Origin: Aldrovandia affinis
Taxonomy: Eukaryota > Chordata > Actinopteri > Notacanthiformes > Halosauridae
Direction: 5' to 3'
Assembly (NCBI GenBank): GCA_029706075.1
Contig: JAINUG010000020.1
Span: 6,353,860-6,417,859 of the forward strand
Length of the DNA stretch: 64,000 bases
Below the pieces are notes generated by a model. It saw only the letters and a program-made list of their open reading frames with translations, was not told where the DNA came from and searched no databases. Below are positions 40,084-51,147 of this stretch, piece after piece (the stretch's first letter is position 1; each line of letters begins with the position of its first letter). A program made the translations under genes and the position numbers.

Positions 40084-40538
40084 GTAAGCGTGGTAAAACG
40101 TGTGCCTTTTGCCGCGTGTGTTTCAATACTGTAGCCTATATTCACAACAACTGTCACAAGTTTAAAAGGCAACAAGGGTTAATTTTTCTCTCGTTGTATT
40201 GGTGTTATTGTTTTAATTGATCGGTGTAGGCTACATTAAGTTATCTTAATTTCAGTTTTATTTAACTTTTACTTAATTTAATTTAATAAAAATTAATTTA
40301 ACCATTTACTCTATTAACCCGAATAGGCGCCATTCGCCCCGGGGCAAGCAGGAAGTGTCTACAGGGGATGCAGTTCATTAAACGTTTGATTCTCTCTAGC
40401 GTTGCCGTTGCTTCTTGGGAACACGTGTGATAACTGGTACTGTTGTTGTGATGTTGTGATGTTGAGGATGCTGCAGTAAGCACATTCTGTAAGGTTATTT
40501 GCAATTAGTTTGGTTGTTGACTCATGCATCACCCTGAT

Positions 40539-41754
40539 CAGGGCTGGCTCTACACATTTTGGTGCCCTAGGCGAGATTGGCATTTGGGTGCCCCCCCCAA
40601 CAAACATCAATCAGACATCACCATGGATTCAAGACAAAATGGTTTTTTTTTGTCACAAATCACTTACCAAAGTCTCATTTAAACAGGGAGGATAAGAGCA
40701 AATGGTAAGAAAACTCACTTTTAACACAATTGTTAACAAAGTCTGGGGGCTTTTGCAAAAATTTGCTGAGTGTATCTGTACAGACAGGTACAGTTATTAG
40801 CCTATTACAAGCAAAAGCAGCTGTAGGACAAACAATTTAAATTGATTTTTTATGAATAGCTAGCCACATTATTATCACTGATATAATGTTGTAGCCTACT
40901 ACTAATTTTGGTAGCCTAATAATAAAGCTTGAGACTCAGGGTAAGCATGAGGGTTTTACAACTCTGCAATTCAGGTGTAGTAGCCTAGTTTTGGTAATAA
41001 CTACAGGTGGGTACTAATAAGCTTCAAGCCAAAATGTGAGGGTAACTCAGCATCAGCATGCATTCATCCTTCAATCTGTATGAGTCTAGCAGCAGCTCTT
41101 AGCATCGCATAGCTCTTATCTAGCTAGCATTAGCTTGTTTATTACTTAGCTAGTTAGCTCCCTAGCCTCCTACAATAACACAGAAACACAACAAAATGGC
41201 ATTTTGATGACATAGCCTACCTCTTAATTGGGCTCTCTTTAACTCCTCCTCCTTCCTCCGTTTTCTCCCCTGCGCATCTGAAGGCTTGTGCCTTTTCAAA
41301 GTCATTGTGCAAATATAAAATCTGTCATCGATCTGATATCTATCTTGCGTCGCGCTGATGTTGGCTCTCTGCCTGACTGCATCAGTAGTGCGTGCCTCTC
41401 TGACCCCGTCACCTGCGCTTGACCCGACAGGCGACAGCACGTCTCTTGGGTTGCCTGTGATGCGCTCACGTAACCCCCACTTTCAGCAAGCAGCCAGGCA
41501 TCGTATCCCCCACCTCAGTAACAGCATCTCTGTCAAAGTGCAGGCCAGATGAAACATTGTGTGAGGAACAGAACAGGGGTGCAAAGTGTATTTCTTTTTG
41601 TTTATTTGTTCATTGGGAGGAAAGGAGAGGGCGCCCACCAGCCACCAGGGAATTTTGTAATGTTTTTAATTTTTTGTGAGGGTGACCTAGCGCCCCTAGC
41701 CGACATGGCGCCCCAGGCAGCTGCCTGTATGGCCTGTGCCTTGAGCTGGCCCTG
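40539..41754 (-). mobile_element. hAT transposon (non-autonomous) in NAB2 intron 1
   Basis: Ends CAGGGCTGGCTC and GAGCTGGCCCTG are inverted copies. ACCCTGAT is duplicated exactly on both sides (40531-40538 and 41755-41762), the 8-bp TSD of hAT elements. 1216 bp. It retains one transposase exon but no catalytic domain. Confidence 0.9.
41221..41305 (-). pseudogene. hAT transposase 5' exon
   Basis: Minus-strand start MTLKRHKPSDAQGRKRRK followed by EEELKRAQLR, ending at a donor-like GTAGGC. This lysine/arginine-rich opening is characteristic of the N-terminus of hAT proteins annotated as zinc finger MYM-type 1-like. The downstream exons are missing, so the element is a deletion derivative of an intron-bearing hAT. 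Confidence 0.65.
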
Positions 41755-42159
41755 ACCCTGATACATTTTGATTTCAAAAAAGGAAAAAAGCTTTTAAAAT
41801 CTACACATGCTTGAAAGCACCCACCTCAAGGATGAACATTATTCAAATCATTTGGATTCCTAAAGGTGCCTGCACATTGGCTAGACGTCCACAGATGCCT
41901 TTATATGTCCAAGGACATCTTGGTAGTGTAATGGAGCTGTCCTCACTTGGCATCAATTGTTGAGCACCATTCTGGACATTGTCATTTTATTTGGTAAAAT
42001 GTCAAAGGCAGATAACAACAATATCACAGAGGGGCACACACAGGATGTGGACGTTTATTTTTATTGTTAGGTAGTAAGCTTGCTGACATAAGCTGACTTG
42101 GATTTATCGATTATATCCTGGTGTTCCCACGCAATCCCTCTGTCTGTTGCCAGGGCACG

Positions 42160-45100
42160 ATGTCACTGCCGCGCACGCTAGGGGAGCTACAGCTGTACCG
42201 CGTGCTGCAGCGGGCCAACCTGCTGGTGTACTACGACACCTTCATCCAGCAGGGCGGCGACGACGTGCAGCAGCTGTGTGAGGCCGGGGAGCAGGAGTTC
42301 CTGGAGATCATGGCCCTGGTTGGCATGGCAACCAAACCGCTACATGTCCGGCGCCTGCAGAAGGCGCTGCGGGACTGGGCCGCCAGCCCCGCCCTCTTCA
42401 ACCAGCCACTGGCCAACGTTCCACTGCACGCCGTCCCACTGTATAAGGTGGAAGCCACGGGCGGAGCGGCCGACGCAGGGGCCAGGAAGTCCCTGAGCAA
42501 CGGCCACCCGGGGTCCCCGTGCGAGAGGGAGGAGCGGGCGTCCCTGACGTGGAGAGGCAGCCCCAAAAGCCCATGCTCACAGGCGTCACCCCAACCATCC
42601 GACAGCCTAGGCAGAGACAGGCTGTCCCCCGCCGAGCCGCACTGGCGGAACTCAGACCCGGACGGCGCCACTGGGTCCGGGGCTGGTGAGGACCAGTGCA
42701 GCCCCAATCCCTCCTCTCCCCCTGCCGCCTCCTTGTCGCAGGCCTCAGCCTGGCCGGGGGGGCAGCTAGACCCGGAGACCGCGCAGGTGGTGGGGGAGAG
42801 TGTGGGGAAGCTGCTACGCACCGTGCCCAGGGGGGGCACAGGGGAGGCCAAATCTCTGCTGAAGCTGAACAGGAAGCTGGCCAAGACGCTGGGCCATATC
42901 TTTGACCTAGAGCCCCAGGACCCCTGCAAAGAGGAGGAGATACGCAAATACAGCCTCATCTACGGTCGCTTCGACTCCAAGAGGAGGGAGGGCAAGCAGC
43001 TAACGCACCATGAGGTGAGGAAGTATAAAGATTCTCATACAGAGCGAGAGACTCTTGAGGACAGATTTACTAAGCATTTAGGGGGTATAAAATACACACA
43101 TACACAATAAATCAATGGTCCATACTTGCTAAACTGGGGCACCTGCATTTAGTGTACATGTATTTGCTGACAATGCTTAGGTTGTGGGTTCGTTTCCCAC
43201 TGGGACCACATATACTGAAAAATGTATGCATTCATTACTGTAAGTCGCTTTGGATAAAGGTGTCTGCTAAATGGCATATATTATATTAAATGGCATATAT
43301 TATATTCGCTTCTGACTTCATCTTGGTCTGAATTTCCCATTGCACTGTCCCTTGCCCTGAAATGTATAGGCTATTGCTTTTCTATGTTATGTCTTAGGTG
43401 TTTTCACCACAGGCACAAGACGAACTGAAACTGCATTTAAACTTATATTTTATGGTTGTGTTAATTGCTTTTAGTAAATAGCAGCTAAATCAACAATTTG
43501 CAGCAGTCTTTTCCACATTCTTGTTGGCCCCTTTGAGTTGACGTAAAGCAAACCTAGCGTTGACCCATTGATAAAAAAAGACAATGGGTCAACTGGGTCA
43601 TGCTTATTGGGATGCCATTACTTAACTCACACAATTTCATTGTGCCAACAATGTAAAATAATATCATCACAGTTCAAATGGGTCCATACTGTATCCGCAT
43701 TTAATCAGCACTGACGATTAGCACATCTTGGATTGTGTATTTTATTAATTATTCAGCATTACTTACTAACAAAACCTTACTGTCCTTGGGTTTTGTTTTA
43801 TTTTTAAAATGCTACAATGTTTAATATTCATATATTGGTAAACATGAATACGGTGGATTTATATACACATTTAGTGATACTTAAATTATGATTCATATTG
43901 GTATGCATTCATGTATTTGTTACAATTTATTTTTCCATTAAACTCCCTTGCCCCGCTGTCTCTCTGTATTATTTATGAATAGATGATTATCAACGAAGCA
44001 GCTGCCCAATTTTGCATCCAAGACAACGCCCTGCTGTTACGGAGGGTGGAGCTGTTCTCATTGGCCAGACAAGTGGCGCGAGAGTGCGCCTACACCTCCA
44101 CTCTCAAGAACAGCAGGTGAGAGCAAGTGTCGTGCGCGTGACCGAATCAGAGCATGGTCACGTATATCACCAAATCAGAGCATGGTCACGTATATCACCG
44201 AATCAGAGCATGGTCACGTTTATTACCGAATCAGAGCATGGTCATGTACAGGTAAACAAAATAAAGGCGACAGTTGAGTAAATGAGGGGTCCTTTAAACG
44301 GGGGCAGTACTGCGAGTGTCCGTCAGGGAGTGCCACAGTTCATACTGGCGGATAGGCCCAGCCCTTCACTTTCCAACTTTTTTTAACAAGAAAGTGTTAA
44401 CATGCACACTGCTGCTGTGTTTCATATGAAGTGCAGGGAATTACAACCCCAAAGTTGAATTTATTATCAAAAAATGTAATTCCCGCACACTGGATTACCT
44501 CTGCATGTTTATTTTATTGTGTTTATGTTTCTGTCATTGACCTCGGCAGTGGAACATTCAGACAACATACACTTGTAAGCACTAGTTTGATTACACAAGG
44601 GCTCTTGTAGATGTATTCTATTTAAGAAACGAAAGAAAGGAAAAATAAAATACAGTACGCACGCATAAATCTGTTTATCTGTAAAAAATTACAAACATAA
44701 ACATGACGTTATTCACAAAACACCTCACTTCTGGATTCTTATGACCTCACACTGTCATTCATGTCCATTTCTGCCCCTCAAACCTGCCACTCTATCACAT
44801 GATCTATGTTAGATCTCAAAGCGTACAAAAAATACTGAAAATGTGTCACGCCAGTCATAACTGCTTCATTGGCTGAAACACCCTTGGAGAGTTCCTCCTT
44901 TACTATTGGGGCCACATTGTGTTTTAGTGCTTCATATGCATTTTAATAATGATAGCAGTACGGTGGGCCTTGAATTCCTCTGGGTAAAAACAGACATGTG
45001 CAGTTCACTAACACGGTAATGCCCTCCCACATTCAAATAACTCAGCTCAGGCACAGAGACACTGGCAGTCACATTTAACACAAAGTTACATTTAACACAA

Positions 45101-47359
45101 ACACAATTCTTAAAATAGCATTTTGCACAGTGCCAAATCTGAACAACACCCGGATGAATGAAATCAATATTGTGCATAAGCAAGAGAAATGGGTTCCTCT
45201 TAGTGGCTTGCCATTGTTGGGGCTTTGTTCACTAGTAATATTGTATGTGGAAAGGTTGAGGCACTCATTCATCTACACGCACAGTATATACAGGCTTGCT
45301 ACTGTTGATATATGAGAAAATCCCAGTCATTGAAGGCCAGAGTCACAGAGGCATCTTCTAAATGTACAGGCTTCAATATGCACCATAAAACTTTGTATAT
45401 TTTCTATTTTTCTTTTTAATTTATACCAGAAAACTATTAAAGTTTTATATTTACCTTCAGTTCCCACTAGACAAGCCTGCAGCCCATGATGATTGGAGCT
45501 GCCCATGCTGGGCTTTGTGGCACTTAATTTAAAAAAAAAAAGTTTATTCTTCCTCCACAGAACAAGTGCGGGTGATAGCCCCCTGCCACCACAGAAGAGG
45601 ATCAAACAGGAGGTGAGTGTGAGCTTTCAAATGATTACATTCCAAAAACACAGGGAAGCAGACAGGACCATGTGAGGTACGAATGACAAAACACAACAGC
45701 CTTTTGCCTGGGGCCTCACCCACACACGAGGATGGTAATACTGAGGTATTTGATAGGACAGTAGAGTACACTGTAAGCATAGTACACATACTAAGATGAT
45801 AGAAAATTGTAAGCAAGTGTACTCAGAGTAAACCTGACACGTTACAAGATAATTTAATTTTAGATCTCAAATAAAGAGATGTTAAAATGGGTGCGGCACT
45901 CATGAGTTAAACATTTATAGATTTCACAATAGTAACGTGGGCTCTCTCTGTTACAGGGGACTGTGTCAGAGTGCGTTTCCTCCTTCTCTGAGGGGTCAGC
46001 AACAGGGTCAGAAAGTGGCCACCAGGGGGCGCTGAGGTCAGGGCCGGATGACGACAGTTTGTCTGGAGAGAGCCAGGATGGATTAACGCCAGGTATTGCA
46101 TGCATACATCTTTAATTGTCAGACATTTTCATTCTCAAAATCAGAAAGTGGTATGTGAAACACAACTTTATTTGGAAAATAAAACATAACCTGCTATATT
46201 TACATGACAAAAGTAGTTTTTCTTCAAACAGAAGGCAGGATTCAAAGGTCCTTAGGTGCTAGTAACTGTTCTGATCTCACTGAGCAGATGTGGCGTCACA
46301 GCCCAGCCTATCCCCATCGGCCCGCCCTACCCCCAACACCTCTGCCCCGCCCACCTGGAGTCGGCACCTCATGCAACAGATGCTCATGGACGAGGGTCTA
46401 CGATTGGCTAGGCTGGTGTCACATGACCAAGTGGGAAAAGTCGGCCCTGCGACAGGGGTTATCCAAACTGCAGGTAAATAGATTTTCTAATATGTGCATA
46501 ACGGCCTGGACAGTATCAATACCCTCACTGTTATACCCTCACAGTGCTGTGCTGGTTGTTGTGATTTGCTGCTATACAGCAGCTGTTATGTCCTGCCTTG
46601 CTACCATGCTAAAGCATACACAGTAAAGACCAGTTGCATGCAATACACATCTGCTTACGCCTTCTTCATTTCGCCATATAACACTCATGACATCCAGGTA
46701 CAAACAGGGCTTGTTTATTATATATTAATGTACTTTGTCTGATATATTGGTAGACCTCAGACAGTGTATACAGCTCTTTAGCGTCATGCTGCCCTAAGCC
46801 ACTAGAGAAGCCCTACAATACTTTTTCAAATGAAACAATGTGATTACTTTTTGTAAGGAACAAGTGTTTCCACCTTGGCTTCCTTGTTTGTCATCGGTGT
46901 GAGCTAATCCTGGGCTTTTCACAGGTGGCTAGGGGTAGAGAGAGAGAGAGGAAGAGAAAGAAAGAGAGAATAAATGAGAAGTAGAGAAGTAGAGGGGGGG
47001 GGGTTGGTGGTTGAGGAGGCGGTGAGGGGGCGTTGAATTGGAAATCTCCCCCACTGTCCTTTACGTCAGAGTGTGCTTAAATACGTGTGTGATGAGGAGT
47101 GGGTGTTTGGGGGTTGACCATAGATGGAGGGGGAGATGAAAGTGGGAGGCAGTGTGTAGGCTGGGAGTTGCACTGACTCAAACCCGGCTGAGTAAAATTA
47201 AAAACATTGGGCAGGATACTGGCCCGATGTTTTTATCAAGAGAGAAAATAAGAAGAATATTAATTATAATATGATGTCTTTCCTGGTCTCTCGGTCACCC
47301 CACAGTGGTTTCCCTTCTGCTTCGCCCTCCCACTCTCTCCCTCTTCCCCTCCCTCTCTA

Positions 47360-47405
<46 letters not shown>

Positions 47406-48062
47406 TCCATTGATATTTGCTCCTGTGGTTATTGAGAATAATGACAAAAGCCATACACAGTTTGTTTGTGTATTTGTAAATTACATTTAATACATTGCAC
47501 ACTAATAATAATGGACAATTACATGTTATATTATGTATTGGGACAGAAGGGTTTATGATTGACGTAGACATTTAAATTGTACAAGAAATATAAATATAAG
47601 TATGTGGCAAAAAATATATATATTTCAGAATCTCAAGAACCAAGACATCTATCATCATGTTTATGCATCTGTTCAGAGCACATATTTATCTGCAACTGTA
47701 ATATTAAAATTATACATTTTATTCATAATTGTGCATGAGATTAAATGAAAAATGTGTATATCTTTTAAAACTACACAATTCCTTATAGTCAGAGGTCAAA
47801 TGCAAACAGGCTGTTTAAATGAGCACAATTAGCAGATGAGCTGTCTACATTTTTAAGCATATTTTGAATATTAAACGTTGTAATTTACCATACAGTGCTG
47901 TAGGCTCGTGATGTGACCCCATCCTGCTGCAGACTAAGAGGCCTCCTTTCCCGATCCTTTACAGAGCTGGAAGACAAAAATGCTGAGATGGGGGACCCTG
48001 CCGCTCCCTTCCAGAGGAACAGCTCTTGCGGTCCTAAAGAGTCCTGCCACAGTGGAAAATAA
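42160..48062 (+). CDS. nab2: NAB2 (EGR1-binding co-repressor), six coding exons
   Basis: Nuclear co-repressor that binds the R1 domain of EGR1/2 and recruits NuRD. Coding exons: 42160-43014, 43983-44116, 45561-45612, 45957-46092, 46288-46473, 47965-48062. GT-AG phases close to a 486-aa frame (human NAB2 525, NAB1 487). The NCD1 domain is residues 1-85 ([38 protein letters not shown]). NCD2 runs from about residue 205 to 330 ([39 protein letters not shown]). A nuclear basic motif KRIKQE follows, and the conserved C-terminal block [19 protein letters not shown] lies near residues 425-445. Start at 42160 because the in-frame sequence upstream is intronic and MSLPRTL aligns with human. Named NAB2 rather than NAB1 from the 12q13 neighbours and the C-terminal block. 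The last exon is the least certain. Confidence 0.93.
43165..43292 (+). mobile_element. 5'-truncated tRNA-derived SINE
   Basis: Matches the 3' two thirds of the SINE at 58217: GCTTAGGTTGTGGGTTCGTT, CATATACTGAAAAATGTATG, GTAAGTCGCTTTGGATAAAG. The A-box head is missing. NAB2 intron. Confidence 0.75.
44141..44252. repeat. 28-bp tandem repeat after NAB2 exon donor
   Basis: Four copies of a 28-bp unit (AATCAGAGCATGGTCACGTA plus TATCACCG), starting 25 bp after the donor at 44116/44117. The copies differ at a few positions. Confidence 0.9.
47359..47402. repeat. (CT)n microsatellite
   Basis: About 20 CT units in the last NAB2 intron. A GA-rich stretch lies at 46936-46990. Confidence 0.95.
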
Positions 48063-49327
48063 ACCCACAGATACCACAGGTCACATGACCTTTGACCTCT
48101 CCACAGATTTACTGCCCCCCACATCTACTTCCACACCCCTCACCTCCGTGGCCTCTCATCTAGCAATAAACTCTCTTCAGTTTTTACAGCATCCATCAAC
48201 AAATAAAAGAGCACTCCGACCAAAGTCCATAATTTCATGATGTACTGCTCAGTATATGTTGTGTCGATCCATCTGCATGCCGTTGATGATACTTTTGCGT
48301 TTAGCATTGCTTAAAAAAAAAAGAGACCTACCAAGTCAATATTCACCTTGAACTAATTCTCATGTCAATGCATGACCAGAAAAGACATTAGAAGTGTGGG
48401 TCATTTTGGTGTGTAGTTTGTCTCCTATTATATTTGCCATTTGGACGCTCACAGCTCACAGGGAAACAGACATAAATGCAAAAGTATCAACAACGCCATG
48501 TAGATTGATTGACAAAACATAGTGAGTTAGTGTATCATGAAATGATGGATGTTTGCCAGACTGCTGTTTTAATACGAATCGATCTGCACCGACATCACAA
48601 ACCTATAGGGGACAGAGGTGAGACGGTGTTACGATTTTGTTGATTTTGTGCCTGTGGCTAAGCGGCCCTAGAAATGGTACTTGTCCCTCACTCACTCACT
48701 CTCTCTTACTCTCACTCGCTCACATGCTCATACACTCACTCTCAGGCTCACTCACTGAGGAGCTACCGAAAACTAATGTTTTGGTTACTAGATGGCAAAA
48801 AGACACCTGCCAAGTCCTGTAGTCTCGGCCCCTAAACTGTGCCTATTCGTGCTGATGTTTTGATTCATTTATTTTATTTTTGATCTTTTGGTGCTATTAC
48901 TTTGCTTCTGTTGTCCTTAGTGTAGAAGCAGTATGCTGATAATGGAGTCTCTATATAACCATCTGGGGATTTTCTTTTTAATGGAAATACTACATAGGTT
49001 TTTATAAATATATTGACATTTTACCTCCTTCTTTGTTTTGAATTTTGGCATACATTACTGTGCTTCTTGTAGTGCCATTGAAGAAATGTTACAGGACTAT
49101 GGCAGCTGTTGTGTGGTATTCTTGGCAAGTGTAGGATTCTGAATATGTTGACCCTTGCATGTGTGAAATTAATGACAGCATTTCACTGATCCTGGTCTAC
49201 TCTGTAGTGAGGGGTGGCAGGTATCTACAGTATTGCTATAGTATTTTTTTTACATGTATAATAATGATAGTAATAATTACAATATTAATAATAATAAATA
49301 TTATTATTTTGTTATTGTTATATTATA
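48063..49327 (+). other. NAB2 3' UTR and flank
   Basis: Sequence after the NAB2 stop. AATAAA signals occur at 48165-48170 and 48202-48207, so a short 3' UTR is possible. The rest is AT-rich with a CTCACT-rich stretch (48690-48760) and ATA repeats (49255-49330). No further gene was identified; in mammals STAT6 lies here, but I see no trace of it. Confidence 0.45.
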
Positions 49328-49512
49328 CAGGTAACTGGCAAAATAAAGGAAACACTTCAGTAACAAATGGCCCTGGCCTTGGAGTCTCAGCCAGGTGGGA
49401 GCTTTCGTTGGAAAGGGGAGGGCCAGGCCTATCCACAGGTACTGGCTGTGGCACCCCCCAACGGACACCCCCTCATTTACTCAAGTGTTGCCTTTATTTT
49501 GCCAGTTACTTG
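49328..49512. mobile_element. 185-bp palindromic MITE with TA target
   Basis: Starts CAGGTAACTGGCAAAATAAA and ends in its inverse (TTTATTTTGCCAGTTACTTG). Arms of about 36 bp match with few mismatches. TA lies at both ends (49326-49327, 49513-49514), as for Tc1/mariner-derived MITEs. The arm contains AATAAA, which could act as a poly-A signal for NAB2. Confidence 0.8.
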
Positions 49513-50825
49513 TATTATATCTGATATCTCTAAAAACAAGGTGGAACATGGCCACTGACAGAACTTTGAGCAGATTGGTTACTATTCTAATACAGCACCA
49601 GTGTAATTGTCAGTCGTCCTTGCTGGAACACACCTATGTTTTTTTCTTAGGTTATTTTTCAGATGTGGGTCACATACAACACTAAACTGAAGCAGAGTGG
49701 GGAGCCTGTTCTAGAATGAGGTGGTGCTTGACCTGCAAATCTGTATGAATATCTCAAACATCATTGGGATAAGTCGGTGGAGGTGATTTGGCAGAAGTGG
49801 GTTTTATAATGATCCAGGGTCAATAAATGTTTAAAGCAGATTACCACTGTGCCACACTTGTAATTTCATTGTAAACTAGATGAACATCCATTGGCCCCTT
49901 AGCATTAGACAACCTATTAACTTTATGATGTTGCACAGTATATTTTATTTTGTTGATTTTAAATTTTAAAAATACTTGATTGTTGACATTTTTTCTGTGT
50001 TCAAGTCTGGTTCCCTTTTTGTACATGTGATCAAGTGAATTTAATCCAAGAACATGAAGCATTACATGCAAACATTTAAGGGACAACTTTAGAATTAAAA
50101 ATGTTATTAGTATAATTGGTGTACTTCAACATATAATTAGTATAATTATGGCAAATGGCAAATGTATGACAACACCTAACGATGGCGACAGATCGCACTG
50201 CGGCGGCTGGCTCCTGTATCCCCGTTCATTAATCAGTTCTCATTAGTGTGGTGTTCCATATGGAGGCGTGTAGATGAGAGCACTGGGAGGGTAGAGCAGC
50301 TCCCACCCTGAGGGGGTGTGACATGTTTACTTTCTCCAACTCGTCAGCTTTCATCGCTGCCTGGGAGTCATGGTGAGTCATCCTTCCTTCTGATGTCGTC
50401 CGCGTGTTACGCACAAACGGCCCTGTCCGCTTCTCAGAGACCACGATCTAAATATATAGACCAGCTCAAATATGTAACCTGACAGTGGCAGACTGGACCA
50501 TAAAGTTTTGGGCTGTGGACTGTTCTTGCTCTTAACTCAGTTCGAGAGTTGCTCACGTGGGTTTACTTTGTGCACGCAGTCACAAGTTAGGGAATGTTAT
50601 TAACCTTACGCGGGGCCGTGCAAAGACCTTTGGTGGGGAAGGTACTCAAAGTAAAAAAAAAAAAAATTGGGGGGTTAGTTTGCTTTGTTTCATGAATAAT
50701 TTGTATTTTTAAAGAGTATTTGCTGTAAAAGTCATTCTTTCACCTCTATCCGTGCACGTGCCAGGACTTACGGAAAGTAGAGGCACTGATTGTCAACTCC
50801 CCTCTAATGAACTGATCATATTAAT
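49513..50825. other. Intergenic, nothing recognised
   Basis: No gene, RNA or repeat could be supported. A poly-A run is at 50651-50665. Confidence 0.3.
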
Positions 50826-50835
50826 AATGTATGCA

Positions 50836-51137
50836 TGCCACTAAGGGGTGGCAATTGGCTATCCGCCCCAGGGTGGGGGGAAGGAAACCGATACAATTTC
50901 ACTGCATATAGGAGTGGCCCTGTGTGCATACCGGAGTTAAAGTGACGGCTTGGCGGGTCCCGGCTCGGAAGAGGCAGTGCTCCACCACATGTCACTGCCG
51001 GTATCAGGACTACAGCAGCAAACTCTCAATATGAGGGAGGGGGATAATTGACATGAAAAAAGAGGGCATAATTGGCTACTAAATTGGGAGAAAAATTGGG
51101 AAAAAAACAGCAGAAAGAGAAAATATAAAAAAACCAA
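50836..51137 (+). mobile_element. 5'-truncated SINE with 10-bp TSD
   Basis: Body and tail match the SINE at 4869 and 61114 (GGCAATTGGCTATCCGCCCC; ATATGAGGGAGGGGGATAATTG; AATTGGCTACTAAATTGGGAG). Flanked by AATGTATGCA (50826-50835 and 51138-51147). The tRNA-like head is missing. Confidence 0.8.
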
Positions 51138-51147
51138 AATGTATGCA

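Larger units (their letters stand above)
39998..42263 (+). promoter_or_regulatory. Upstream ORF overlapping the NAB2 start
   Basis: An ATG at 39998 in the first exon opens MSACENSKDHSAQEGLLC and remains open to the donor at 40083. After splicing to 42154 it continues out of frame through the NAB2 start codon and stops at a TGA near 42280. If included in the mRNA it would overlap the main start and could reduce NAB2 translation. It depends on the inferred splice junction and on the transcript start lying upstream of 39998. Confidence 0.45.

Noticed and set aside
42231-42959. 242-codon minus-strand open frame
   Set aside because: Antisense to the NAB2 first coding exon; composition effect.
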